A stretch of 64,000 nucleotides of DNA from Owenia fusiformis (GCA_903813345.2 CAIIXF020000002.1:16686467-16750466), one strand, 5' to 3'; numbered from the stretch's first letter, positions 24,990 through 37,256 are shown. Program-made: numbers and translations. The notes: generated from the letters alone by a model not told the origin.

Positions 24990-25805
24990 ACATACACTCC
25001 CCTCCGTAAGTTTGGCAATCTTAGCTCCCTCATTGAACTACGTGTTAAAGCCTCTTTATGTTTGAATTTCTATTTCCATTACCTGCGAGGAAAATACTTA
25101 TAATATTGATGGGAATGTAACTTAATTCATTTCCAATGCCTCCAAATGTTCCCAATTCTTTTCCTCAATTGCAATAGGTTGAAAATTGATGATAAATCTG
25201 ATGAATTTTGGAAAATCGACATTCCCATGTAAACCAATGGGAAATGGTAGGTTTGCCGCAAGTCATATGACAGAATATTTATCCATCTGAGATCTTGCAA
25301 AAAATACAAGTTAGGTGGCCAAAATTGTATTTGCTTACTTTGTTTAATAAAAATTTGATATGTTTCCTCAGTTTTAAAAAGTTATAGGTCTTCAAAGTCA
25401 AATTTATTTTTCTGTTACTTAAGTATTCATAAAGTAAACTGAACACTTAGAGTACAAAAAGTAGACAATTCAATTTTCTATAATTATAAAAATATTTTAG
25501 GTGAGTCTTTTACTGGTTAGATACCCTGAAATCAGATTTGCCCCGAACCCACCATTTGCCATTGGTTTACATAGGAATGACGATTTTCACAAATTTATAA
25601 AGTTTATCATCAATTTTCGACCTATTGTGATTGAGGAAAAAATTGGGAAACCTTGGGGGCATTGGAAATGAAGTCAAGTTACATTTCCATCAATACAATA
25701 ATACAATATTTTCAAAAGGTTATGTTAATAAAAATTCAAACAAAAAGAGCCTTTAATATGTAGTTCAATGAGGGGGTTAGGGTTGCAAAATTTATGGAGG
25801 GTATA
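24990..25805. mobile_element. Foldback element with ~260-bp inverted arms
   Basis: The left arm at about 24995-25260 (cctccgtaagtttggcaatc … cattcccatgtaaaccaatg) is matched in reverse at about 25550-25803 (cattggtttacataggaatg … ttgcaaaatttatggagg). The loop is about 290 bp. A single arm of the same family occurs at 34185-34420. The arms have diverged by roughly 15 percent by eye, so it is old. It interrupts the CGATATAT arrays. Confidence 0.75.
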
Positions 25806-26928
25806 ACCTACTCCCAAGTACATTGAGAAATTAAGTATAAGGGCAAGAAGAACAAAATACTTAAAGAAATTAAAATGTGAAGATAATTTTAATCAAAAAA
25901 TAAAAAATATTAAAAAAACTCATTTTTGGAAAAAAATGAATTTTCGGAAATAAATTTAATTTGTGAAAAAAAGATAGTACCTACTTGATATTTGTCTTGA
26001 TATCAAGATATACACGATTTTTTGGAAAAAATGAAAAATTTGGAAAAAATGAAAATTTTGAAAATATGAAAATTTGTGAAAAACTGAAAAAAATTGAAAA
26101 TGATTTTTTTGGAAAACATGTAAAAAAATTTAATATACCCTGATATCACCCCTCTAATCCTGAATATCTTGAAAAGAGGATATATATCGAATGTATCGTA
26201 TATATGGTGTGTATATCGCTCTATATCTTGGAAAGAGGATATATATCGAATATATCATGTATATCATGCTTAAAAAATATAATAACTGATTTAACAATAT
26301 TGTAAATTGGGAATATATATCCGATATATATCTTGAAGACAGGATATATATCGAATACCCTATTTTTCAAGCACGATATACACGATATATTCGATATATA
26401 TCCTCTTTCCTAGATATAGAGCGATACACACGCGATATATACGCTAAAATCTATATATATCCTGTCTTCAAGATATATATCGGATATATATCTTCAATAA
26501 AGAGGTTTTTTAAAAAAAAGTTCTTATATTTATGGATGACGATATACACGATATATTCGATATATACTAGTATCCTCTTTCCAAGATATAGAGCGATATA
26601 CACATGATAACGATATACACGATATATATCCTCTTTCCTAGATATAGAGCGATACACACACGATATATACGCTATAATCGATATATATCCTGTCTTCAAG
26701 ATATATATCAGATATATATCTTCAATACAGAGGTTTGTCAAAAAGTTCTTATATTTATGGATGACGATATACACGATATACACGATATATTCGATATATA
26801 TCCTACCCCAGAGATATATATCGGATATATTTCGATTTGAGGATGGGGAGAGATAGTTTCACGAATATATCGTCTGAGAGACGATATATATCGCTATACG
26901 ACGATATAGCCATTCCTGCACCTTTATG

Positions 26929-27511
26929 GGGATTTAGGACCTAGATTCTCAAATCAACCCTCAGTTCAGAAAGGATGGCTCGCTAAGAAAAGGGGAAATT
27001 ATTTATTATGAACTATGTATTTTTTCTGTATATTTTCGTCATCCTAGCCTCTTGTCAATATACTGAGCGATCTAATGCTCCTTTATACTCTATAAAATCT
27101 GAAAGTAGTTATCTTATGAAATCATTTACCAGATTTCCAATATTTTTTGGAGGGGATGGAATCCTCGTGCCTATGTAATCCAGATGTAATCACGTGTTAT
27201 TAGAGACTGTAGTTTTCCTGTCTACAGCAAGGAGCTAGCTGGGTCATATGGTCAATAAACAGCTGTAAGTAGATAGAAATGAGATACTACCGGGAAACAT
27301 TTCCATGATACACAATGCTGGGCACTGTCTATAGAAGACGTATTTATTTAGATAACTGTTGTATTATATTCTGGTCAACTGCTAAATCATTAAAAAGATT
27401 AATGTTTAAAAGGCCATGTGGTTGATATGTTTAGGGTGATCTGCTACCAACAAGAAAAGTACTAAGTAAAGTTGATAAAAATGTGGAATGTCAACATAAT
27501 TACATTCCTTA
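26929..27511. other. Non-coding, nothing recognised
   Basis: About 580 bp between two transposon blocks. No exon, RNA gene or repeat is seen. Confidence 0.4.
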
Positions 27512-27775
27512 CAAGGGCGGATCTGGGAACCAACAGGGGGGGGGCAAACTTCTGGTCTGATTAAAAAAACTTCCGTGGGCGCCGGGCCCCTAAAACAAAA
27601 AAGTGGGCCCGAATTTTGAAATTTTGAGGCCCATTTTCTTCAAAATTTGGCCTAAAATTAAAAATAAGACCTTAGAAGGCCCACTTTTTAGGGCCTCAAG
27701 GCCTTTTTCGGCTCAATTTTTTTTGGGCCCAATCTTTTTTTCTGGGGTTGCCCCCCACCCCCAGATCCGCCAGTG
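27512..27775. mobile_element. MITE, CACTGGCGGATC family
   Basis: Ends CAAGGGCGGATCTGGG and CCAGATCCGCCAGTG, with flanks CCTTA (27507-27511) and CCTTG (27776-27780), so four of five duplication bases match. The interior has the same ggcccaaaattt composition as the other copies, in the reverse orientation to 21823-22141. Confidence 0.75.
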
Positions 27776-27883
27776 CCTTGGTAATGTATCTTCCAAAAAA
27801 GTGGAGACTTTATGCAGACAGCAGCTATATTGGACTGCTTCCACGAAACCCAAAATAGGCTGATTAGAGCTTACCTCTGACTG

Positions 27884-28109
27884 CACTGAATAGGGAGGGG
27901 CTGAGGGGGCGGGCACTGGGCTGCAGGCCCAATTAGTGGGCATTTAAGTCATTATTGGGCCATATCTATTCATGTTAGGCCAAATTCTCAGAAAAGGGCC
28001 TCAATTTTCAAAATTTGGGCCCAATTTTTGGTTTAATGGACAAGAAAGATTTTTTCAGACTTGAAATTTGCCCTCCCCCTTGTTAGCCTACTTTCCAGAT
28101 CCGCCTCTG
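27884..28109. mobile_element. Probable degenerate MITE, same family
   Basis: The right end GATCCGCCTCTG and the interior (gggcctcaattttcaaaatt) match the family. The left end is unclear, and I chose cactgaataggg as the nearest candidate. No target duplication was found. Confidence 0.5.
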
Positions 28110-28794
28110 CTGCTTGCTTTATAGGCCTAGCATACTTGTTCTCGATAGTAACCGAGTCAATTGTTGGCTTTACAATCAGCCTTTGGAAGAGGTAAAGCAT
28201 ATTTTGCAAGCAAGATTTTGAAAACTAAATAGGTCCTAGGCCAACAGGATAATTTTCTCCATGCAACTGTAAGACTAAGTCCATGGGCGTAGACTTCGAG
28301 TAGATCTAGACTAGGCAAGCTTAATAATTGTAAATTGATGTGCATGGTGATAAATCTCTGCTCATATAGGTTTATTCATGGCCAATCATGGGACATCGAT
28401 CCATCAAATTAATGTGTTTATTAATTTTGCAAAAAAATATTTCAAATAAATGAGAAATAGCTGGGCCTAGGACTGTAGATTAGATAGAAATAAGCAGAAA
28501 ATATTTTCTCCATCCCAAGGTCGCAATTCAGTAAAAACTTCTGACATTGAACCATAGATCTATACATTATCACGCGGTAGTATCTCTTCGGGACGTATCG
28601 AAACCACTCCGTCCCGAAAAACCGTTAATTTGAATTTAAAACCTACCCCAGTGTTTCAGTGAAAATCAAGGATTGTGAGTCTCACACTCAACAGTGTCAA
28701 GATATAGGGACAGAAAATATTGACATTTTAAAAGTACCGTTTTTTTCGTTTTGTTATTATGGAAAGTCAAACATGACTATAGATGATGTTTTAT

Positions 28795-29560
28795 GTAGGC
28801 ATTTATGTATGATACTTAACCATACTCTACGAAGAATGGATGATTTTTGTAGGCATTTATGTAGGCATTCTTAAAACACGTTACTTTGCCTTAAAAACGT
28901 TACTTTATTGGACTTTAACTTTTCTCCTCGAAGAATGGATGATTTTATATTTAAGCATTTTCAAAACACAGTACTTTGCCAATAAAACGTTACTTTATTG
29001 GACTTTAACTTTTCCCCACAAAAGCCGGAATGTATGATTTTTTATGAAGGCATTCTTAAAACACGATACTTTGCCTTAAAAACGTTACTTTATTGGTCTC
29101 TAACTTTTCTCCTCGAAGAATGGATGATTTTTAGGTAAGCATTTTCAAAACACAGTACTTTGCCAATAAAACGTTACTTTATCGGACTTTAACTTCTCCC
29201 CACAAAGAATGTATGATTTTTTATGTAGGCATTCTTAAAACACGTTACTTTGCCTTAAAAACGTTACTTTATTGGACTTTAACTTTTCTCCTCGAAGAAT
29301 GGATGATTTTATATTAGGCATTTTCAAAACACGTTTCTTTGCCTTAAAAACGTTACTTTATTGGACTCTAACTTTTCTCCTCGAAGAATGGATGATTTTT
29401 AGGTAGGCATTTTCAAAACACAGTACTTTGCCGATAAAACGTTACTTTCGTGGACTCTAACTTTTCTCCTCGAAGAATGGATGATTTTTTAAGTAGGCAT
29501 TTTCAAAACACAGTACTTTGCCGATAAAACGTTACTTTCGTGGACTCGCGTGGACTCTAA
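28795..29560 (+). repeat. Left array of ~87-bp repeat
   Basis: About eight to nine units with the order gaatggatgatttt, aggcattttcaaaacacagt, actttgccaataaaacgtta, ctttattggactttaac, ttttctcctc. At 29560-29790 the pattern continues as more divergent units (aaaaagcgttactttggcc). Confidence 0.85.
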
Positions 29561-31189
29561 CTGTTTCCATGCCAAGTTGTTAAAACACGTTACTTGGCCA
29601 GTTTATTCCTTCAAGTGTCAAACATTTTGGCCTGGCATTTTTAAAAAGCGTAACTTTGGCCGATTTCCGTAACTTTCTTGTACTCTTAAGTTTTCCTCCA
29701 TCGAGCGTTGGTAAATTTTAGGTAGGCATTTTCAAAAAGCGTTACTTTGGCCCTTTTCCGTTACTTTCTTGGACTTAAACTTTTTTCGATGTGTAACTTG
29801 AAAATCTTGTCAGTGAGTGGTATTACTAATTGTTGTAAAAGATAAGATGGACCATAGTGTAAAGAGAGGCTAGTAGTGTTTTCCATCTATTAATTCACAA
29901 CGAATCAAATGACCATATTTAAACAGTTTATGGAAAAATAGAAACTTTTGTACAATGCCTTACTTTTCAGTGTTTTGGTTTGTTTCGTAGTTCGATGATC
30001 GTCCATGTTATTTTCGAAATAATAACATGGATGAAACTCCCTAAATAGGTACAGCTTTACTGCACGTTATACCTAACTATCTGTAATATACAATAGTTAC
30101 GTCTTGTACGTATGTTTATATTTTTATGATTTTCTGTTGCAATATGTTGGTTGCTTATTTAACGTTCAATGTACTCAATTAGGCGGTTAAAAGACCAAAG
30201 TGGATCCCTTTTCATGAATGTACGTTTTTATAGATTAGTTTAGCCGATAACAGTGTTGAATTACTTCAGAGTTGCAATTTTAGCGATTCATACGATAAAA
30301 GATCGATTCATCCCAAACACCCACTTTACCGGAAGGCGCTCTCTGACGTCCGCGCCATTTAGGTCACTTATAACATGGCATTATTTTTCACTTCCCTTTA
30401 TTAGTACGTTTGAATGCAACCATCTTAAACATTGATGCAACAATTTTTACCCTCTTTCCAAAACAAATATTCTTCTTTTCTTCATCCTAGGTCTAATGGT
30501 GTATCTTGTTTATTCGATCTTGTTGTGCCAAGTCATGTTGTATGATACTGAGCGACATCTTTATCAAACACAGTTTTCAATCCGACTATAAGTATGAGTA
30601 ATTCATAAAGATGTCGTTCGCTTCAACTACATCTCATAAATGTCGAACTAAATCACCAGTTTTCAAGAATTATATACACATTGTATTATTAAAAACACGA
30701 GCTAACAAACAATACAATCGTTTGCATCAGAATATCAATGTATATTTCCATTTAATATTGCACTGTGGTATTTTGACTGCTTTTTATCGACTGACGGAGA
30801 CAAAACTGAAGTTCGTCAAAATGCGATTCAAAATCATCTATTGAGTACTTTGAATTTAAAAAATAAGCAATCAAATGACCATATTGCAACTATATTTGGA
30901 GAAATAGAAACCTATGTACAAGGCCTAACTTTAGTATTTCAGATAGTTACAGCAAACGTGTGGCATTCAGTAATTTATTGAGTTTCATCCATGTTAATTT
31001 TTAGTGTCGAAAATGTCATGGCAGAGAAGCATCGAAATATAAGAGGCCACACATATGATAGCTAACTACAATACAAACCAAAATATACAAAAGTTAGGCC
31101 TCGTACAATTGTTTCTACTTTTACAAAATACTGTTCAATATCGTCCTTTGATTCCTTATTTTTTACATTCAAAATACTCAATCGGGCAA

Positions 31190-32775
31190 AAAAGTTAAAG
31201 TCCAAAAAAGTAACGGAAAAGGGCCAAAGTAACGCTTTTTGAAAATGCCTACCTAAATTTCACCAACGCTCGATGGAGGAAAACTAATGGTACAAGAAAG
31301 TTACGAAAATTGGCCAAAGTAACGCTTTTTAAAAACACCAGGCTAAAATGTTCGACACTTGAAGGAATAAAGTTAAAAGTAACGTTTTACTGGCAAAGTA
31401 CTGTTTTTTTAGAATGCCTACATAAAAAATCACCCATTATTCGAGGAGAAAAGTTAAAGTCCACGAAAGTAACGTTTTATCGGCAAAGTACTGTGTTTTG
31501 AAAATGCCTACCTAAAAATCATCCATTCTTCGAGGAGAAAAGTTAAAATCCAATAAAGTTACGTCTTTGAGGCAAAGTACTGTGTTTTGAAAGTGTGTGC
31601 ATAAAATTCATCCATTCTTCGTGGAGATCAGTTAAAGTACAATAAAGTAACGTTTTAAGGCAAAGTAACGTGTTTTGAAAATACCTGCATAAAAAAGTAT
31701 CCATTCTTCGTGGAGATCAGTTAAAGTCCAATAAAGTAACGTTTTTAAGGCAAAGTAACGTGTTTTAAGAAGGCCCTTCATAAAAAACCATCCATTCTTC
31801 GTGGAGTATGGTTAAAGTCGAATAAAGTAACGTTTTACTGACAAAGTACTGTGTTTTGAAAATGCCTAATATAAAATCATCCATTCTTCGTCGAGATCAG
31901 TTAAAGTCCAATAAAGTAACGTTTTTAAGGCAAAGTAACGTGTTTTGAAAAGACTACACAAAAATTCATCCATTCTTCGTGGAGAAAAGTTAAAGTCCAA
32001 TAAAGTAACGTTTTTAAGGCAAAGTACTGTGTTTTGAAAATGCCTGCATAAAAAGCAATCCATTCTTCGTGGAGTATGGTTGAAGTTGAATAAAGTAACG
32101 TTTTACTGACAAAGTACTGTGTTTTGAAAATACCTAATATAAAATCATCCATTCCTCTTGGAGATCAGTTAAAGTCCAATTAAGTAACGTTTTTAAGGCA
32201 AAGTAACGTGTTTGAAAATGCTTACATAAAATTCATCCATTCTTCGTGGAGTATGGTTAAAATCGAATAAAGTAACGTTTTACTGTCAAAATACTGTGTT
32301 TTGAAATTGCCTACATATAAAAATCATCCATTCTTCGTGGAGATAAGTTTAAGTCCAATAAAGTAACGTTTTTAAGGCAAAGCACCGTGTTTTGAAAATG
32401 CTTACATAAAATTCATCCATTCTTCGTGGAGTATTGTTAAAGTCGAATAAAGTAACGTTTTACTGACAAAGTACTTTGTTTTGAAAATGGCCTACATAAA
32501 AAAATCATCCATTCGTAGAGATCAGTTTAAGTCCAATAAAGTAACGTTTTTAAGGCAAAGTAACGTGTTTTAAGAATGCGTACATAAAAAGCATCCAATC
32601 TTATTAGAGAAAGCTTAAAGTCTATTAAGGTAACGTTCTAAAGGCAAAGTAACGTGTTTTAGAAATGGCTACATAAAAAATCATCCATTGACAATGAACG
32701 AACGTTTTAAAGGCAAAGTAACGTGTTTTAAAATGCCTGCATAAAACATAATCTATTCTTCGTAAAGATAATGAT
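31190..32775 (-). repeat. Right array of the same ~87-bp repeat, inverted
   Basis: About sixteen to eighteen units of the reverse complement (aaagtccaataaagtaacgt, ggcaaagtaacgtgttttga, catccattcttcgtggag). The inner divergent units at 31190-31330 mirror those at 29640-29780. Unit number differs between the two arms, so the arrays have expanded independently. Confidence 0.85.
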
Positions 32776-34184
32776 TATATCACCAGGTTTCAACAGCCAA
32801 GGTAGCCAACGTTCCTTAATTACTTTTCATAATAACAAAACGAAATAAACAGTACTTTTAAAATGTCAATATTTTTTGTCCCTATATCGTGACATATATA
32901 CTCACACTTCACCGTTTTTCTTCAAACTTGTTCCGTACAAAGCTTCACAGAAATACCTTTCAGTCGATACATTGTTTTCGTATACAAAGTACCTCGTTTT
33001 AGCGGCGTTTTGGTCCCCAGCTGCGAGATAAAGCAAATTTTCATAACTTTCAACTGTAAGTCAAGTTATCTCGCCAGTCTTTTACCCATTCTCGCTCATG
33101 ATTTCAGAATGGACTCCCATTACAACCTTCCATCGCTACGTTTTGATTTTTGGGCATCAAACGCAGCAGTTTCTAAATCATCCACACATCTCTTAAAATT
33201 TGACTAATACGTCCCGTCACCTTCCACTACGCCCCGCCGAGTCTATGACTACAAACGTGGAGTTGTATTCTAAAACATTTTGTTCATCGTTGTGTAATAA
33301 CGCAGATGCGAGTAGGTAGTTACCAATTTCACCACCAGGTGGCTCGTTCGGGTCAGATAGCATGGCGGGTATGGTAGAAAGTTCCCTTTAACTTAAATTA
33401 CATCTGTTTTGGTGGTTCAATTTTCATATAACCCTCATGTATCTAATAGTTATGTTAATTAAAAAATGTCCAGTAAAGGAAAATGATATTTGTCGATTAC
33501 AAGAAAAGATATTTCACTTTTTGTGACTTTGTAACATGGGGTCTATGGGGATTCAACCCGAACTAGAAATCGCATTTTCAAAATAAATTAAATTTTCAAA
33601 GTTGATAAACAATTTTCGAAACCATATTTCTAGATGTACTTTTACATGTAGATTTCAAATATGACATCACTTTGACTGAGTTTTGAATATTTAATGACGT
33701 AAATCAAGATTATTTCTACTCGCATCTAGTTTATTTTACATAGGTTTGCCTTGGTCGATTCTTAACACCAGTCTTAAGTTTAGCATACATACGGAGTATA
33801 ACTATAACTGATTGCATGAAATTGATAATTTAAATGTTTGTGAAGATGTTGCTTTTTAACTTTAATTATATGTAATTGTCCTGTATTTGATTTTGCAAGT
33901 GTCTGGTTAGAAACACAATAAAATCTGGAATCTTGTTTTGCAACAATAAATGGTCTAACCATCAATACAGTGCTGAATATAGGTCAACAGGATACTAGTG
34001 TACACATAAATGTTATAATTAAACCTGTACATTGATTTTGAAATATCAGATGAATTTATACTTTTTCATGGGGAGGCGGTAATAGAATCTGAAACAGGTC
34101 CTTTACCGGGATAATAGTTTCAATAATGCAGTAGCAGGTTTCGTGTAATTGGAGACAATATACTTTTACATGATACTGTCCTCT

Positions 34185-34420
34185 CCATAAGTTTGGCAAC
34201 CTTAGCTCCCCATTGAACTACGTGTTAAAGCCTATTTATGTTTGAATTTTTATCTACATAACCTGCGGGGGAAATACTTATAAAATTGACGGAAATATAA
34301 CTTGACTTTATTCCCAATACCTCCAAATTTTCTTGATGTTTTTCTCAATTACAATAGATCGGAAATGGATGATAAATCTGATGAATTTTTGAAAATCGAC
34401 ATTCCCATGTAAACAGGCAC
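34185..34420 (+). repeat. Solo arm of the 24990-25805 foldback family
   Basis: Shares ataagtttggcaaccttagc, cattgaactacgtgttaaag and gacattcccatgtaaac with the left arm at 25001-25250. It lies in the central part of the CACGCGG foldback element, and no opposing arm is present nearby. Confidence 0.7.
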
Positions 34421-35778
34421 CACTTTTTTTTAGCTAAATCCATCGGGAAACTTTGCCACGCTTAATTTCAAAATAACGGAGATGTTATCAAAATTGAGCA
34501 ATATTGGCACAAAAACGTTTCTAGATTCATATAAAGAATGCATCATCATACAACACTAATTGGTATATAAACAACATCTACTGACTTGGTCTGATAATGT
34601 AATATAAAGATTTTAACTGTTGTGTGTCAACCTTTCTTCTGTATGATTCCATTGGATTACATCATGAAACGTGAACCATATAAAATGATACATGTTTCTA
34701 ACGTTATGCTGAAAATAATATAATTGACATCACCCATCCTTTCGCATTTTAACATTTTTTCAAGGATAGGGCACTTTAAACGTTTCTTAAAAATATTTTC
34801 AATTGTTCAGTAATTAAAATCTTTATATTGCAATATCGGGAAATCTAAATTTTAGGGAGATTTTGGACCACCCAATTATAGGTATATTGAAAATGGACAA
34901 GAATGGGTAAATCTTAAAACACAATCCGATTAGTATCTAGAATCGACAATGGCAACCTACAAACGGACACATCGATGGACAAATTGTTTTAGAATGCAAC
35001 TCTATGTGTATAGTGATAGACTCGACGGGGCGTAGTGGAAGATGACGGGACGTATTGGTCAAATTTGAAGAGATGTGTGGATGATTTAGAAACTGCTGCG
35101 TTTGATGCCCAAAAATCAAGACGGAAGGTTGTAATGGGAGTCCATTCTGAAATTATGGGCGAGAATTGGTAAAAGACTGGCGAGATAAGTTGACTTACAG
35201 TTGAAAGTTATGAAAATTTGCTTTATCTCACAGCTGGGGACCAAAACGCCGCTAAAACGAGGTACTTTGTACACGAAAACAATGTATCGACTGAAAGGTA
35301 TTTCTGTGAAGCTTTGTATGGAACAAGTTTGAAGAAAAACGGTGAAGTGTGAGACTCACAATCCTTGATTTTCAAACACTGGGGTAGGTTTTAAATTCAA
35401 ATTAACGGTTTTTCGGGACGGAGTGGTTTCGATACGTCCCGAAGAGATACTACCGCGTGATTATAGGCGATACAAATCTTTTGGAAGACAATTCTATGAT
35501 ACGGTCACATGTTTATGAATGATATTTTAAGTTCATGAGTTTATCTTGTAAGAGGGATTAGAGGGTACAAACATACAGAGAAATATTGAACTTACCGCTC
35601 TAATCAAACTTCCGCGATGAGATTGTTTTAATTTCCTTTGATTTGATTGGTCTGTAATGCACTGCATGAAATGTATCGGGTAAAATAAAATGAGACGTAC
35701 TTTTACTGGGGAAACCGTTTCCCCGGGACCCGGGCCCCGGGACCATTTCTAAAGGCAAAACAACCTACTATGCAATAT

Positions 35779-35871
35779 GCATAGGCCAAGGGAAAAGTAA
35801 TAGTAAGCTGTAAATAGAAGACACAGTCTCTTCTTTATACAGCTTACTGTTACTTTTCCCTTGGCCTATGC
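35779..35871. repeat. Near-perfect 34-bp hairpin
   Basis: Arms 35779-35812 and 35838-35871 start gcataggccaagggaaaagt and pair with a single mismatch over a 25-nt loop. It could be a very small MITE or a foldback end, or it could form an RNA hairpin if transcribed. I have no evidence for transcription. Confidence 0.7.
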
Positions 35872-36228
35872 TACTATGCCTACGATAAAGTTACAGGTTT
35901 TATATGGTCTCTGAATAAAGTAAATAGGAGAGAAATCCTAGAATTACCTCAAAATTACCACAGAATTACCAATCTTTCTTACCACCTTCTTCCTGAATAT
36001 CACACATAACTGAATGGGGGGGGGGACATAAACCCGTCGTCGATATGAACATTGAACAACCAATTAAACTTTCATGTGGACCACTGTAGATGTCAGGCCC
36101 TAATACAAGTTCAGAGGCCGGGGGCGTCGGACCTTAGTTGAAAAGGGGTGAGTTCGTTCAGAAAATAAAGGTGGCGCCGCAAGTGATTGTTCGGCAGAAG
36201 GCCGCACATGCTGGGGGACTGGTCGAGG

Positions 36229-36446
36229 TAGGCCCGTAGCTAGAGGGGGGGGGGTGGGGAGCGGAGGGAGCAGCCGCCCCCCCCCCCTTGGTCAGAAATT
36301 CTTTAAAAATGTTCACCATTCTGAGCACTTTTCTCATGATTTTTTCAAAAAACTGTCAAAAAGCTCTCCCCTTGGCAAAAGCTACCCCCTCCCGGGCTAC
36401 CCCTTGGTAAAACCGCTCCCCCAGGTAAATCCTAGCTACGGGCCTG
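36229..36446. mobile_element. MITE, GGCCCGTAGC family
   Basis: Inverted ends GGCCCGTAGCTAG and CTAGCTACGGGCC enclose G/C tracts. It is of the same family as 46310-46468 and 49259-49481. No clear target duplication was found. The sequence after it (36470-36800) is rich in a TGTCACGCA motif and looks repetitive, but I cannot name it. Confidence 0.7.
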
Positions 36447-37256
36447 TTTCATCGTGGAAAATGTTTGCAGGCCTGTCAACTGTCCCGCATTTTGCGTATT
36501 TGTCACGCATTTGCTGAAGAATTTGAAGACACGCCAGTTATTTTTGCGTGACAGAAAATGTCACGCAAATACGCATTTTACCTGGTAATTGTGAAGCAAA
36601 AATATTTCTGCAGAAAAATTTCTAAAAAAGATCGTCTACACAGCAAAAATACGAAAGCCGGAAAAAAATGTACGCATTTCGTTCGGACTTTTCACGCGAA
36701 TTACGTGTACGTCACGCATTCCGTTCGAAATTTTTCGTACCTACCGATTTCCGAGCAGAGGATATCAGTCGCAGCCAAGTTGGCAACGGACCCCGGGCCA
36801 ACACTCTCCTGCCTTTCTGATGCCCATGATGTTCCCGTGAGAACTTATTGATGAATATATTGGATAATTCTTTATATTAATAGGTTAATTGTTCTCATTT
36901 GCATAATAAAGTATTGAATTCATTCACCACATCATGTGAGGTTGTTTTGATTACTCATCTGAATGTTACCCGGGAACTAGATTTTCTAGATTTCACATAT
37001 TTTCGTTCAGTGTGTTCACATGTTTTGATGACGTATTTCACATTGCTTGTTGGCAGATGATCCAAAATTTCTTATAATTGACGTTTATATCCATCATACA
37101 ACAGGTAATCACTTCTTTGATCGATATGCAACATTGGAACTAGTCTAGAACAGACTTAGTAAATCTAGATGCAAGTTATGCTGCATTGACAAGTAGGGAA
37201 AACCGCCTGATGAGAATTTTGAATCAGATTCAAAATCACTCGCAACTCGTCAGATA

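Larger units (their letters stand above)
23079..26928. mobile_element. 3.85-kb inverted-repeat element filled with CGATATAT arrays
   Basis: The ends carry near-perfect 41-bp inverted repeats (23084-23124 and 26882-26922) beginning GGTGCAGGAATGGCTATATC. A 9-bp direct repeat GGGATTTAG at 23070-23078 and 26929-26937 may be the target duplication, which would suit a Mutator-like element. The ends between it and the inverted repeat are unequal by one or two bases, so this is not certain. The interior has no gene. It holds a tandem array at 23400-24480, a foldback at about 24990-25805 inserted into it, A-rich filler to 26140, and further array units at 26160-26880, some in the opposite orientation. 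Long open frames rich in Ile/Tyr arise on both strands from the repeat and are not genes. Confidence 0.75.
28689..32900. mobile_element. 4.2-kb palindromic array element nested in the foldback
   Basis: An 8-bp duplication CTCACACT (28681-28688 and 32901-32908) brackets it exactly where the foldback arm is interrupted. The uninterrupted right arm shows a single copy of the site. Terminal inverted repeats of about 85 bp align from the first bases (gatatagggacagaaaatat at the left, matched in reverse at the right), although the outermost six bases differ. Inside are opposed arrays of an ~87-bp repeat around a ~1.4-kb centre, so the whole element is a giant imperfect palindrome. An 8-bp target site is typical of hAT elements. 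No transposase is present. Confidence 0.82.
28571..35459. mobile_element. 6.9-kb foldback element, CACGCGG family, hosting a nested element
   Basis: The ends are inverted repeats starting CACGCGGTAGTATCTCTTCG. They are flanked by a perfect 5-bp duplication ATTAT at 28566-28570 and 35460-35464. The first 118 bp of left and right arms differ only by a 4-bp indel. The left arm is then interrupted at 28689 by another element and resumes at 32901-33295, matching the right arm at about 34965-35341. Without the nested insertion the element would be about 2.7 kb with arms near 0.5 kb. There is no coding sequence. Two short palindromic relatives lie at 47563-47940 and 49623-50030. High arm identity suggests recent activity or gene conversion. 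Confidence 0.88.

Noticed and set aside
31310-32152. Open frames in the ~87-bp repeat arrays
   Set aside because: Periodic translations of a repeat, present on both strands and disrupted between units.
28571-35459. LTR retroelement or Polinton reading of the 6.9-kb element
   Set aside because: The terminal repeats are inverted, not direct, the target duplication is 5 bp, and no capsid, polymerase or integrase coding was seen.
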